A stretch of 64,000 nucleotides of DNA from Parabacteroides faecis (GCF_014647375.1 NZ_BMPB01000004.1:62001-126000), one strand, 5' to 3'; shown: positions 26,799 to 36,835, counted from the first letter of the stretch. Notes: generated by a model from the sequence alone, not told the origin. Made by a program: numbers and translations.

Positions 26799-27896
26799 TT
26801 ATTTCTTCGATAAGTTTTCGAGGAACAGATCCATCATCCTTTTGGCTGCAACGAACGAGCTGATCTCGTTATTCAGCACCTGCTGTTCCGTCTGTATCAG
26901 CATACCTTCTACAGCCGGATTATGATAGAATGTTTCCCGTAATGTATCGTTGATACTTTCGTACATCCAATACTTGGCCTGTTCATTTCGTTTGAAGTTG
27001 AAATAACCGTTCTTTTTGGTGAACTCCATGTACTCGCCGACCATATCCCAGATTTCTTTGATGCCTAAGTTGTAGTAACCCGAATAAGTCAATACTTTGG
27101 GGAACCATCCTGAATCGGCAGGTGGAAAAAGATGTAGCGCATTCCTGAACTGGGCAGCGGCCAGTTTGGCTTTTTCGATATTATCGCCGTCAGCCTTATT
27201 GATAATAATGCCGTCAGCCATTTCCATGATACCGCGTTTAATCCCTTGTAACTCGTCTCCTGTTCCTGCCAGCTGAATAAGAAGGAAGAAATCGACCATC
27301 GAATGAACGGCCGTTTCGCTTTGTCCGACACCGACTGTTTCCACAAATACAGTGTCGAAACCGGCAGCTTCACACAACACGATCGTTTCACGTGTTTTAC
27401 GTGCCACACCACCCAAGGATCCTGCGGATGGGGAAGGACGGATAAAAGCATTCTTTTCGCGTGATAAAGCCTCCATGCGGGTCTTGTCCCCCAGGATACT
27501 GCCTTTGGAACGTTCGCTGCTCGGATCGATAGCCAGTACGGCGAGTTTGCGCCCTTCCTTGATAAGGTGCATACCAAAAACATCGATAGAGGTACTTTTT
27601 CCGGCACCAGGAACACCGGTAATACCGATACGGACCGATTTGCCTGCAAACGGAAGACATTTTTCAATAATCTCCTGTGCCAGTTGCTGGTGTTCATATT
27701 TAGCACTCTCGACCAGCGTAACCGCCTGGCTGAGGATTGTTATATTTCCTTTCAGTATCCCTTCGACAAACTCGGAAGGGGTATATTCTTTACGTTGAAG
27801 TCTTTTTTTGAGGTAGGGGTTTACAGTCGGTACATCGGCTACTCCCTTGTTTACCTTTAATCCTCTGTAAAGATCGTCGTTTTCGGGATGTTCCAT
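26799..27896 (-). CDS. meaB: Methylmalonyl-CoA mutase-associated GTPase MeaB
   Basis: 365-aa G3E-type P-loop GTPase that escorts and protects the B12-dependent methylmalonyl-CoA mutase. Walker A is GVPGAGKST (94-102), followed by VLAIDPSSERSKGSILGDKTRM, a hallmark of MeaB/ArgK. Later come the switch region FVETVGVGQSE and the guanine-specificity motif INKADGDN. The mutase genes are not in this window. In Bacteroidales the mutase functions in propionate and succinate metabolism. Here meaB is the last gene of a unit behind two DUF1573 genes, with only 6 nt to the preceding stop. Confidence 0.95.
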   Translation of the reverse strand: MEHPENDDLYRGLKVNKGVADVPTVNPYLKKRLQRKEYTPSEFVEGILKGNITILSQAVTLVESAKYEHQQLAQEIIEKCLPFAGKSVRIGITGVPGAGKSTSIDVFGMHLIKEGRKLAVLAIDPSSERSKGSILGDKTRMEALSREKNAFIRPSPSAGSLGGVARKTRETIVLCEAAGFDTVFVETVGVGQSETAVHSMVDFFLLIQLAGTGDELQGIKRGIMEMADGIIINKADGDNIEKAKLAAAQFRNALHLFPPADSGWFPKVLTYSGYYNLGIKEIWDMVGEYMEFTKKNGYFNFKRNEQAKYWMYESINDTLRETFYHNPAVEGMLIQTEQQVLNNEISSFVAAKRMMDLFLENLSKK

Positions 27897-27902
27897 ATCT
27901 TT

Positions 27903-29009
27903 TTATTTTTCTGCTGTTACCTTTACGAGGCGAACAGGACCGTTCGGGTCATTACATACTATATTTACCAGTGCTTCCAGTTTCGTCTTTATTTCTTTCG
28001 GACGAACTGATATCTTGAATGTAGCCGTTGTTCCCGGTTTTAATTCTTTCTTTCCTCCTGAAATATCGATCCGTTCATCATCGCAAGTGAAACTATGTAT
28101 GATAAGCGGGGATTTTCCGGTATTCGTTACTTCTACAGTGCCGGTCACTTTGCCTCCGATCAGCGGAATGAACCCGCCTTTTTCCGGTAGCTTACCGAAA
28201 TCGAGCAATGTTCCTGACAATTGGGCAACCGGAGCCTGTGCCTTTTCTGCAGCAGTCAGTTTACCGAAGTTGTCGATAATATTGGCCGCTACATGTATCT
28301 TTCCGTCGACTTCGTTTTTCTGTCCGATACTTTCGATTGTCAAAGGTATTTCTGTCGTAACCCTACCTTTTCTTTTTACTGCTTTGGCATCGAATAACAG
28401 AGTAATTTCCCCCACTTCGTCCGGAGCCAGTTGGGTCGGGCGAATCTCGACGGTCAGGTAATGAGGCACTTTGCCCTGACGGATCGTCAGAGTAGTCTTT
28501 CCTTCATTCTTGACATTGATCTTTTCTCCCAGTGTTTCGTCGGGACGAACGCTGCTGTACAGTATTGTTTTAGTCTGCATCTTCAGGTCGCCTATCGAAT
28601 AAGGGAAGATCATAAGCGGTATAAGCGGTTTCGGTGTCACGTTTCCTTTGATTGCCAGCGTGTAGCTGCCTTTCTTTCCATTGCTGAATATGGATACCGT
28701 CTTGTAGAACGGACCGGGGCGGCCTTTGGGATTGTAGGTAACCTTGACATTTCCGGTTTTTCCCGGAGCGATCGGCTCTTTTGTCCATTCAGGCTGTGTA
28801 CAACCGCAAGAAGCAGTAACACGGGTGATGACGAGCGGGCCATCTCCCGTGTTCTTTATTTCAAAAGTATGACTTGCCGGTCCGTCAGCTTCGGCAATTG
28901 TTCCGAAGTTGTACGTCAGTTCGTCTGCACTTATCTGGGCTCCATTCTGTGCAGCTATATGCGCCGTGAACAGGAATATGCTGCAAAGAATAAAGCTCAG
29001 TCTTTTCAT
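27903..29009 (-). CDS. DUF1573-domain exported protein (long form)
   Basis: 368 aa from MKRLSFILC (an ATG three codons upstream, 29018, is the alternative). A Sec signal (LSFILCSIFLFTAHIAAQ) is followed by Ig-like DUF1573 modules. The first has YNFGTIAEADGPASHTFEIKN and a Cys pair in TASCGCTQPEW. Two further Ig-like segments fill the rest (GQKNEVDGKIHVAANI; TVEVTNTGKSPLIIHSFTCDD). The function is unknown; proteins of this type are periplasmic or surface-exposed. The first module is very similar to the short neighbour at 29048-29425, pointing to duplication. It is co-transcribed with it and with meaB. Confidence 0.85.
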   Translation of the reverse strand: MKRLSFILCSIFLFTAHIAAQNGAQISADELTYNFGTIAEADGPASHTFEIKNTGDGPLVITRVTASCGCTQPEWTKEPIAPGKTGNVKVTYNPKGRPGPFYKTVSIFSNGKKGSYTLAIKGNVTPKPLIPLMIFPYSIGDLKMQTKTILYSSVRPDETLGEKINVKNEGKTTLTIRQGKVPHYLTVEIRPTQLAPDEVGEITLLFDAKAVKRKGRVTTEIPLTIESIGQKNEVDGKIHVAANIIDNFGKLTAAEKAQAPVAQLSGTLLDFGKLPEKGGFIPLIGGKVTGTVEVTNTGKSPLIIHSFTCDDERIDISGGKKELKPGTTATFKISVRPKEIKTKLEALVNIVCNDPNGPVRLVKVTAEK

Positions 29010-29047
29010 ATTCAGCATTCTTTGTTTTTAGTTTAGCTTGTTGAAAA

Positions 29048-29425
29048 TCAAATAACCTCTCCTCTGATCGTCAGGATAAAACTTCCGGTCTTTCCGTTGC
29101 TGTAAACAGAAATCGTTTTAGAAAACGGTCCCGGACGTCCTTTCGGATCGTATGTTATCTTGATATCTCCGCTCTGTCCCGGAGCGATCGGTTCTTTTGT
29201 CCATTCCGGAGTCGTACATCCGCAGGAAGCGATAACGCGGGTAATAACCAACGGAGCATCTCCCGTGTTTTTAACGGCAAATGTCGCAGTGACTTTTCCG
29301 TCTGCTTCTTTTATCTGTCCAAAGTCATGAGAGGTTTCTTCAGCTGTAATAACAGCTTTTTTCTGAGCTGAAGCCATTCCTGTTGCAAGCAGGATCGCCA
29401 TAAAAATAAAAATAATCTGTTTCAT
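29048..29425 (-). CDS. DUF1573-domain exported protein (single module)
   Basis: 125 aa: a signal peptide (MKQIIFIFMAILLATGMASAQ) and one DUF1573 Ig-like module. The segment ASCGCTTPEWTKEPIAPGQ and the following KGRPGPF-x-KT pattern match the first module of the downstream long protein almost residue for residue. The gene pair therefore looks like a tandem duplication in which one copy was extended or shortened. A minus-strand TATCTTTG (29457-29464) upstream should drive this gene, the long DUF1573 gene and meaB. Function unknown. Confidence 0.85.
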   Translation of the reverse strand: MKQIIFIFMAILLATGMASAQKKAVITAEETSHDFGQIKEADGKVTATFAVKNTGDAPLVITRVIASCGCTTPEWTKEPIAPGQSGDIKITYDPKGRPGPFSKTISVYSNGKTGSFILTIRGEVI

Positions 29426-29456
29426 TTTACATCTTATTTAGCTATTGTTTATGTCA

Positions 29457-29464
29457 CAAAGATA
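29457..29464 (-). promoter_or_regulatory. -7 promoter element of the DUF1573-meaB unit
   Basis: TATCTTTG on the minus strand, 31 nt before the start of the short DUF1573 gene. There is no clear TTTG at -33. Confidence 0.6.
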
Positions 29465-29472
29465 GGGATTTA

Positions 29473-29585
29473 GAATTGAAAATGGAGAATTGAAAATTGA
29501 AAATTGTTAACGGGCGAAATCTAAACTACTTTTCCCCTTGATATTCTTCCTCTGATTTTCAATTCTCCATTTTCTATTTTCAATT
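29473..29585. repeat. Interspersed-type inverted repeat, downstream of the macroglobulin gene
   Basis: Left arm around 29473-29500 contains GAATTGAAAATGGAGAATTG and AAAATTG variants; right arm 29555-29585 contains its complement (CAATTCTCCATTTTC, then TATTTTCAATT), with about 20 consecutive complementary bases. It is built of short AATTGAAAA units. The right arm covers the last codon and the TGA stop of the large macroglobulin-like gene. I recall such elements as frequent between genes in Bacteroidales; here it may also stop transcription. Confidence 0.7.
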
Positions 29586-32500
29586 AACCGTCAGTGTTTC
29601 CCCTTCCGTATGAGATATGAATTCGGGTGCGTACAGACATTGGATTGTACTGATTCCTCCGGCATATTCACCTGTACGGGAAACGTAAACCGGATATTCG
29701 ATCACGAAGGTTCCGGCCGGTAAGCGGTTGAAAAAGAAATTTTCGGAAACATCTGTCGGTGACTGGTAATAAGCCACTCCGTCTCTGAACTTTGTACCGG
29801 AAACCTGGCTGGCAGGTTCGAAACAACCGGCTCGCAGGTCTTTCAGGAAGACATAATCCATTTCACGGTCGGTACGAATGGTCAGGCGTACGACCACCTT
29901 GTCACCCGGCTGGAGTTTTCCGTTCTCCACCGGAGTGATCTGCAGACCGCTACCGCTGTTGCTTTCAATGAATAATTTCTTTTCAACGTTGAGTACACCT
30001 GTCTGTTTTTCTACTTTGTCGATGTTTTCAAAGTATTGTTCATAGACAGCTCCCCAGGCAGGTGCATTTCCTTCCTTCCGAATGGAAATGGAATTTCTTT
30101 CGGATGAAATTTCTTTTTCATCCAGTACAACCTTCAGATAACCTGTTGCTGTTTCTCCTTCGGCAGTACTGTATGTTTTATCGCCCCAGGTAACGGTGCA
30201 GGTATTGTTATCGTTCAGCCAGTCACTTCCGGTCAGTACCAATGCGTAGATGGCATTCAGCGTAGCAGGAACAGATTCCCAGTTTTGGGTACGTTTCTGG
30301 TTCAGCAACCATTGTTTCATACGGTCGGTGTCTTTGGAATCGGGTGATAATGTATTGAATACCTTCATCAGTAAACAATGTGTTTCGATCGGAGAGATGA
30401 AATAGTTGTTTCCTCTCCGGTTGTTAGCCCAATACATACCCTGTTCGGTTGTAGTGGTTGCTGTTTTACGCAACCAGGCCAGGATGGTATTTGTGACCTC
30501 TTTTTTACCGTTGCGGTACATTAGCAGAGCTATTTCTCCCTTTCCGTAGAGTGATTGTTCGTTCCAGGTCTTTTCAGCCTGTGTCGTGTAGAAACGGATC
30601 GCTTCACGGGCATCTCCCAATTCAGGAATATCGCGGTAAGAACTACGGACGTACAGGAATTCCAGTTGTAAAGCGTTCGGCACGCTGCTCTGCCATTTCT
30701 TGTTGTTCTTTTGCAAGGACTCATAGTCGGACTGCATCTGTTTGTCCAGATATTTAAGAGCCTTCATCTGCATTTCTTTCTCCTGTTGTCCATATTGTAC
30801 GGCACTCATCTCGACCAGTTGAGACATTCCTTTCAGGATAGAAAGCGTGATCTCCCGGCTTGCCGGGAAACCTTTGAACCAACTCCATCCGCCGTCTTCG
30901 TTCTGTAGTTTCAACAGTTGTTGCAATGCTACTTCACGTTGCTGGGCGGCACGGTTCATGTCGAACAGGAGTGACAGACGTTGTTTTTGTTCCGTTTCAT
31001 TTTCTGCAGCCAATACCCATGGTGTTTCTTCCAATAGGATATTCTTCAGTTCCTGGTTTTTCTGCAGGTTTGAATAAAGCGTGGAGGCTGTTCCGCCTTG
31101 TGCTTTCCATTGGCTGATCACTTTTTGAATGCGCGGATTGGCTGTGGCAATATAATTAGCCAGCGTATTGCTGTAATAGGAGGCAAACCAGGAAATAATG
31201 TTATCGTTTGCCGGTTGTGTAAGCGTTGGTAATGCCTGTACGGCGTACCATATCGGATTACCGGTCAACTCCAGTGTCATTCTGAACGGGTTACGGCTGC
31301 CTGCTGCTTTTGATCCGGACAGGCGGATTTGTTTTTCCCCGTTTTCCATCAGATAGAACGGAGTACTTTCCGTTACCAGTATCTGGTTGGACAGAACCGG
31401 GATCAGATGTTGTTCCCCGTCACTTCCTGATTCGGAATCAGCTACGATACGGCAACCGATCAGATTGGTAGTCTCCGGTACGCGGAAGGTCCATGAGGCG
31501 GTCGTAATACTGTCGGCAGACAATGTGAACGGCCTCTGCGATTTGGTCAGGCAGATAACCGGCTGGTCTGTGGCAGGATCGAACAGCTCGAGGCTGACAC
31601 GTCCGGAGATGGATGCCTTGGAATTGTTGATCACCTGCGTGCTGACAGATACTTCATCTCCCTGTCGCATGAAACGGGGTAGGTTCGGAACGACCATCAA
31701 CGGTTTACTACTGATTACTTCTTTTGTCAGCAGGCCGTATTTCATATCTACCGTATTGGCCAATGCCTGGAATTTCCAGGTCGTATTGCTTTCCGGCAAT
31801 GTGAACTGTACCATGACGTCTCCTTCTTCATTGGTCAGTAATGACGGATAGAAGAAGGCTGTTTCGTTGAAGTTTTCACGTACCGGGAGTTGAGGCTGTG
31901 CTTGTACGGGTTTCGCTTCCGCTTTGTCCCATGCAGCGTCAGATAAACTGAATAACATTTCGCCGGATTCTTCAACTTCATCGTCTACGATGTTTGCATT
32001 TCCGGTAATGGACGCTGCATCATTGCTTCTGTAGCCGACAACTTGTGCCTCGGCGGCCATTGGGGCGGCTGCCGACTTCATCATTATACCTGATCCGTAA
32101 GCTCTCTGCTGTCTGTAACTCAATACACCCTGCCAGTCCAGGCGGTCATACTGATAGTCCGGAACTGAAATGAAGTCAGGTTCTCCTGATTTGTACGACG
32201 ATTTATCGTCCAGGCTGATACCATTGTTGAATGCCGGGGCATTCAGATAAACGGACCTTTGCGGGTCGAAGTTCCATTTGAATGTGCCGTACGGCAATAT
32301 CTTATCCAGGGAAGCATCATACATGCTGGCAAGCATTTCTGCCATAGCAGGTACGGAGTCGGTATCCAGTATTCTGAATTTCCATGTTTCCCGGTTGCCG
32401 GGCAGCAGGCGGTCACGGAAAGTGATCGGTTTGATCGTTAACCGGAGATCAGGTTGCTGACGCTTTATCTCTGACTGGGTTCTGTATAACTTACCTTTTT

Positions 32501-35258
32501 TGATAAAGGTAAAAGTTGCCACGATACCATCTCCGTAACTTTCATTGAATGGGATACGGAAGAGGTGGTTCTCGTTACTCAATACCACATACTTACGTGA
32601 GAGACATTGACCGTTCCGGAATAATTCGTATAGTACATGCGCATCCTTATCGGAAGTGCCGAACAGTATCTTTGCCTCTTCACCCGGCAGACAACTGGTC
32701 TTCTCGTTCAGCAACCAGACATGCTTGAATACCGGCGGCTTTTTGTCGCGCAAACTATACAGGATGAAATCCTGTTCTGTTGTAGCCGGACGTCCTTTCG
32801 AATCTTTTGCTTCTATCTTGATGCGGTAACGTCCGGATTCCAGTTTCCGGAATACATCTCTATCTATCTGCTTGCCGGAGGTGAAATTTCCGCTGGCAAC
32901 CTGTTTCCCGACTTTGTAATCTATGAATTCATAATCGGAATATGTTTCCTTGTTCTCATCTTGCAGTTTGTTTATTGTGTAAGTACCATCTAGCGTAACC
33001 TGTTCTCTGTTCAGGGTTTGGGCAGAGATGACAACATCTGCCGAATCTTTATCGAACTCTCCTTGAATATTGGTTGTCAGGATGATACTTGTTTTTCCGA
33101 CTGTTATTGTCGAACTTGCTTCTTGAGTTTCTCCATTGCTGTCGGTCAATGTAACCGAGATCAGGTAGGGTTGGTAGTTACCGGATTCTTCCGGTCGGAA
33201 GTCGAATGAGAATGTGCCGTCACTGTTCACTGTTGTTCGGCCTTCCGCCACCTGTTCGTATGAATTATTGATGGGGAAGTAACCGCGCAATAACAGAGGC
33301 TGCTTGGTGATTCGATAGGTCACTTCACCGCTTTGCAGCGAAACGCCCGAGAATGTTTCAGCTTTTCCCCGGATGGTTACCAGGTCGCCGAAAGATATTT
33401 CATCTTTGACGGGAAGTATATTCACCTGGAATGTCGGACGTTTATATTCTTCGACACGGATATTCGTACTGGCATAATCGGTAGATAGCGTGAATGTGCC
33501 GTTCAGTGTTTGCTGCGGTAAGGTAAATTCACCGTTGAAAGAGCCGAACTTATTTGTCTTGAATTCTTTGGTCGCCACTTCTTTCCAGTTGGCATCCCGA
33601 AGGATTACTTTGAACGTCTCGCCTTCAAGAGCGTGAGGTTTGCTTGTTTCGTTTGTGTATGCAATACCTTTGAAATAAAGGGTTTGTCCCGGACGGTAAA
33701 GTCCGCGGTCTGTGAATAAAGCCAGTTGCGGGCGGGTGGTCCGGTTGACTTGCCGTTCCCCGTTCGGATAAACCATTGTCAACATTGTCTGGGCATCTCC
33801 CTGGCGGCTCACCCGGTAAGCCATCAGGTCACCTTTGCGTGAGAATATGGCGATACCGTCTTTATCCGTTTTTACGGTTCCTTGCTGTTGCATTTCACGG
33901 CGTTTGCCTGAATAATAAGTAACGGTAGCGTCAGTTATCGGTTTTCCGCTTAAAAAGTCGGTAACCAATACTTCCGTATTCCCATTTTGCATGTTGCGTG
34001 AGATGGATGCCAGGCGGCTGACTTCAAACAGATTGTTCGTTTTTATATTGCTTTCCGGTACGGTAATGATGCATTCATATAATCCTATTTGATCCATCGG
34101 GATCACAAGACTGGTATCCAGCTGCGTATACGTATTGGGAGCTGTTAAGGAGAATGTCACTTCTTTAACCAGTGCACCGGGCTTGGTGGCGGTATCTCTG
34201 TCGTCATAAAAAAGGGTCTGTTGCGGAGTTTTCAGACTTTTGTATATACGGGCGGTGATCTGCGGGATATTCCGGAAATTCAATTTGAGTGTCAGGTCTT
34301 TTCCCGGATATACGGTATTGGCCGTATTCACCTGTAAGATCGGATTTTGCATATCTGCCAGCCTGTTTTTGATCAGGCCTATCCGTTCGTAATTGGGAAA
34401 ACGGGCGATTGTCTCTTTACAAAGTTTATATTCGATAGTTCTCACGGAATCCATATTAATACCGGCTGTGAACCCGAACAATCCGCTGTTCAGCTTGGCT
34501 TCGACAATTTCTACGGAATAGTCTTTGTTTCCGTAAATAGCCAGCAGGCTATCCAGCGAAGCGCTATATTCTTCTCTTGCTTTTTCCGAATAGCGGGAAG
34601 TGTATTGAAAGCGAAGATAATCCAGATTGGCGAGCATAGCTGCTTTTCTGTCCGGCTGTGTATTCAGATACGTGATAAGTTCTTTATATATATCGGCGGA
34701 AGGAGCAATGTCCAGTGCCCGGAATGCGAGAAAATCATATAATGTAGGGCGTAGGACAGGCGTGTCCTTTCCGGTTTCCAGAATAGCATCGAATGCCGAG
34801 ACCGGTGTATCCTGTAATAGCTTGGCTGGTTCGAGTGAAGCAGTCAGTTCTTCTTTTATCTTTTGGGTGAAAAGATTGGAAGTCCATTCGCGGATATCTT
34901 CCGGGGCATAACCTGCCAGGTCGGTACGTTGGCTGATCTTCCAGCGGTTCATGGTATAATAATGATTATACATTTCGGCAATCATCGAATGGAGTACGGC
35001 TGTCGAGGCGGGATCTTTGCATTCGGCCGCATAGTTTTCTACTTCCTTGATCAGTTCCGGGAAATCATCTTCATTCACGTCCAGCTGTTCTTTCATCCGG
35101 CTGATCAATGCTTTGATCAGTTGCGGTGTATTCTTACCTTGAATGGCTTCGGTAATCATTTTGCTTTCATTTTTCGATTGTGCCGCTGTTGTATACATGA
35201 TAGCTGCTGACAAACAGCAGAGTATCAATGCGGAAACAATAATAGCTTTTATCTTCAT
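29580..35258 (-). CDS. Alpha-2-macroglobulin-like giant exported protein without thioester motif
   Basis: 1892 aa from the start MKIKAIIVSALILCCLS (an in-frame ATG 17 codons upstream gives a poor signal). Bacterial alpha-2-macroglobulins are periplasmic, multi-domain proteins thought to trap proteases. The centre has MG-type beta domains (ALFTDRGLYRPGQTLYFKGIAYTNE is a classic MG2 signature), then SNTTWKFQALANTVDMKYG and PRFMRQGDEVSVSTQVIN (typical of the A2M family), then a helical thioester-type domain (GGWSWFKGFPASREITLSILKG; TEQGMYWAN). Where thioester-containing relatives carry C-x-E-Q, this protein reads LTQPANDNIISWF, so the Cys is absent. It would not bind targets covalently. It is a single gene, downstream of the folA terminator. 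Confidence 0.9.
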   Translation of the reverse strand: MKIKAIIVSALILCCLSAAIMYTTAAQSKNESKMITEAIQGKNTPQLIKALISRMKEQLDVNEDDFPELIKEVENYAAECKDPASTAVLHSMIAEMYNHYYTMNRWKISQRTDLAGYAPEDIREWTSNLFTQKIKEELTASLEPAKLLQDTPVSAFDAILETGKDTPVLRPTLYDFLAFRALDIAPSADIYKELITYLNTQPDRKAAMLANLDYLRFQYTSRYSEKAREEYSASLDSLLAIYGNKDYSVEIVEAKLNSGLFGFTAGINMDSVRTIEYKLCKETIARFPNYERIGLIKNRLADMQNPILQVNTANTVYPGKDLTLKLNFRNIPQITARIYKSLKTPQQTLFYDDRDTATKPGALVKEVTFSLTAPNTYTQLDTSLVIPMDQIGLYECIITVPESNIKTNNLFEVSRLASISRNMQNGNTEVLVTDFLSGKPITDATVTYYSGKRREMQQQGTVKTDKDGIAIFSRKGDLMAYRVSRQGDAQTMLTMVYPNGERQVNRTTRPQLALFTDRGLYRPGQTLYFKGIAYTNETSKPHALEGETFKVILRDANWKEVATKEFKTNKFGSFNGEFTLPQQTLNGTFTLSTDYASTNIRVEEYKRPTFQVNILPVKDEISFGDLVTIRGKAETFSGVSLQSGEVTYRITKQPLLLRGYFPINNSYEQVAEGRTTVNSDGTFSFDFRPEESGNYQPYLISVTLTDSNGETQEASSTITVGKTSIILTTNIQGEFDKDSADVVISAQTLNREQVTLDGTYTINKLQDENKETYSDYEFIDYKVGKQVASGNFTSGKQIDRDVFRKLESGRYRIKIEAKDSKGRPATTEQDFILYSLRDKKPPVFKHVWLLNEKTSCLPGEEAKILFGTSDKDAHVLYELFRNGQCLSRKYVVLSNENHLFRIPFNESYGDGIVATFTFIKKGKLYRTQSEIKRQQPDLRLTIKPITFRDRLLPGNRETWKFRILDTDSVPAMAEMLASMYDASLDKILPYGTFKWNFDPQRSVYLNAPAFNNGISLDDKSSYKSGEPDFISVPDYQYDRLDWQGVLSYRQQRAYGSGIMMKSAAAPMAAEAQVVGYRSNDAASITGNANIVDDEVEESGEMLFSLSDAAWDKAEAKPVQAQPQLPVRENFNETAFFYPSLLTNEEGDVMVQFTLPESNTTWKFQALANTVDMKYGLLTKEVISSKPLMVVPNLPRFMRQGDEVSVSTQVINNSKASISGRVSLELFDPATDQPVICLTKSQRPFTLSADSITTASWTFRVPETTNLIGCRIVADSESGSDGEQHLIPVLSNQILVTESTPFYLMENGEKQIRLSGSKAAGSRNPFRMTLELTGNPIWYAVQALPTLTQPANDNIISWFASYYSNTLANYIATANPRIQKVISQWKAQGGTASTLYSNLQKNQELKNILLEETPWVLAAENETEQKQRLSLLFDMNRAAQQREVALQQLLKLQNEDGGWSWFKGFPASREITLSILKGMSQLVEMSAVQYGQQEKEMQMKALKYLDKQMQSDYESLQKNNKKWQSSVPNALQLEFLYVRSSYRDIPELGDAREAIRFYTTQAEKTWNEQSLYGKGEIALLMYRNGKKEVTNTILAWLRKTATTTTEQGMYWANNRRGNNYFISPIETHCLLMKVFNTLSPDSKDTDRMKQWLLNQKRTQNWESVPATLNAIYALVLTGSDWLNDNNTCTVTWGDKTYSTAEGETATGYLKVVLDEKEISSERNSISIRKEGNAPAWGAVYEQYFENIDKVEKQTGVLNVEKKLFIESNSGSGLQITPVENGKLQPGDKVVVRLTIRTDREMDYVFLKDLRAGCFEPASQVSGTKFRDGVAYYQSPTDVSENFFFNRLPAGTFVIEYPVYVSRTGEYAGGISTIQCLYAPEFISHTEGETLTVN

Positions 35259-35387
35259 ATCTGTAATGGGTTTACATGTTAAACAACGTTCTTTGCTATA
35301 TAGATACAAAGAAAGGGTAAAAAGATGTAAACCTATTGTTAATAAGGTGTAATAATGGAGGCTGTCAGGTGGAGGTTAAAAAAGAAC

Positions 35388-35444
35388 ATGGATTCATATA
35401 GTACAATGCATATTATCAAAGATTATGCTACTATATGAATCCAT
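35388..35444 (-). terminator. Terminator of the thyA-folA operon
   Basis: A perfect 16-bp outer stem (35388-35403 with 35429-35444) with an inner GCATA/TATGC stem. On the minus strand it is followed by TTCTTTTTTAACC. It lies downstream of folA and upstream of the macroglobulin gene. Confidence 0.88.
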
Positions 35445-35466
35445 GAACCCGAAATACGGGATAAAA

Positions 35467-35964
35467 TTATTTTTTACGGACGTAAGTCAGGAAGGTATAT
35501 GGATAAGCATGTTTAGCGTCGGCAGGAAATTCCTGGCGTTCCACTTCTTCCCACATATCCCAGTTTACGACAGGGAAAAATGTGTCGGCATCCTTAAACT
35601 CTCCATGTACGCGTGTGATGTACATCCTGTCTGCGATGCGTAATGCCTGGCGGTAAACCAAAGCGCCGCCGAGGATGAATATTTCATCTTCTTTTTCGCA
35701 GATATCCAATGCAGCGCCCATTGATTCGCAGGCAAAGCAGTTTACAAAACCTGCTTCCGGCAAGGTTGTCAGGACTACATTCTTCCGGTTGGGAAGCGGT
35801 CCTTTGGGCAGAGATTCGAATGTTTTACGTCCCATGATCACGGCATGGCCGGTGGTCAAATCTTTGAAACGTCTCATATCGGCAGGCAGACGCCATAACA
35901 ACTTGTTGTTTTTACCAATCGCGTTGTTCTCTGCAATTGCGGCAATGATTGAAATTGTACTCAT
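35467..35964 (-). CDS. folA: Dihydrofolate reductase
   Basis: 165 aa. Reduces dihydrofolate to tetrahydrofolate with NADPH. N-terminal ISIIAAIAENNAIGKNNKLLWRLPADMRRFKDLT contains the active-site Asp29; VIMGRKTFESLPKGPLPNRKNVVLT is the NADPH-binding segment, and IFILGGALVYRQAL a further conserved motif. It lies 55 nt after thyA and shares its transcript, a functional pair because ThyA produces dihydrofolate that FolA recycles. Confidence 0.96.
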   Translation of the reverse strand: MSTISIIAAIAENNAIGKNNKLLWRLPADMRRFKDLTTGHAVIMGRKTFESLPKGPLPNRKNVVLTTLPEAGFVNCFACESMGAALDICEKEDEIFILGGALVYRQALRIADRMYITRVHGEFKDADTFFPVVNWDMWEEVERQEFPADAKHAYPYTFLTYVRKK

Positions 35965-36019
35965 AAACTTATCGATTTATTAGTCATGTTTATATTCCGA
36001 ATTAAATAAGTATCACCGT

Positions 36020-36814
36020 TTATACGGCCACTTCTCCTTTTATATGGGGATGCGGGTCATAACCGGTCAGGTTGAAATCTTCGTATTTGAAATCGAAGAT
36101 GCTTTTTACATCCGGATTAATCTCCATCCGGGGGAGAGGACGCGGTTCGCGGGTAAGCTGTAGTTTTACCTGTTCAATATGATTGCTGTAAATATGGGCA
36201 TCGCCCAGCGTATGAACGAAATCTCCGGCTTTCAGTCCTGTAACCTGTGCCATCATCTGCAATAGCAGTGCGTAAGAAGCTATATTGAAAGGTACACCCA
36301 GGAATATGTCGGCACTGCGCTGATACAATTGTAGGCTCAGGCGTCCGTTCGCCACATAAAACTGAAAAAATGCATGACACGGAGGAAGGTTCATGTTTTC
36401 AAGGTCACCCACATTCCAGGCACTGACAATGATCCGTCGGGAATCCGGATTATGTTTGATCGTTTCGACTGCTTCACTGATCTGATCGATGGAACCTCCT
36501 TTGTAATCCGGCCACGAGCGCCATTGGAATCCATAGATATGTCCCAGGTTTCCGTCAGGGTCCGCCCATTCGTTCCAGATACGCACGCCATGTTCCTGTA
36601 AATACTTCGCATTGGTATCTCCCTGCAGGAACCAGAGCAGTTCGTATATGATCGACTTCAGATGCAGCTTCTTCGTTGTAAGCAGAGGAAATCCCTCTTC
36701 CATATTGAATCGCATTTGATGGCCGAAAACACTTTGTGTACCGGTCCCGGTACGGTCTTCCTTCCTGACACCTTCGGCTAATACGCGATCCAGCAATTCT
36801 AAGTATTGTTTCAT
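36020..36814 (-). CDS. thyA: Thymidylate synthase
   Basis: 264 aa, the length of the E. coli enzyme. It methylates dUMP to dTMP using methylene-tetrahydrofolate. The nucleophile Cys146 lies in [28 protein letters not shown], the phosphate-binding Arg region [10 protein letters not shown] and the C-terminal segment [14 protein letters not shown] are all intact. It forms an operon with folA. Confidence 0.97.
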   Translation of the reverse strand: MKQYLELLDRVLAEGVRKEDRTGTGTQSVFGHQMRFNMEEGFPLLTTKKLHLKSIIYELLWFLQGDTNAKYLQEHGVRIWNEWADPDGNLGHIYGFQWRSWPDYKGGSIDQISEAVETIKHNPDSRRIIVSAWNVGDLENMNLPPCHAFFQFYVANGRLSLQLYQRSADIFLGVPFNIASYALLLQMMAQVTGLKAGDFVHTLGDAHIYSNHIEQVKLQLTREPRPLPRMEINPDVKSIFDFKYEDFNLTGYDPHPHIKGEVAV

Positions 36815-36835
36815 TTTTATCTCTCTAGTAGCTTA

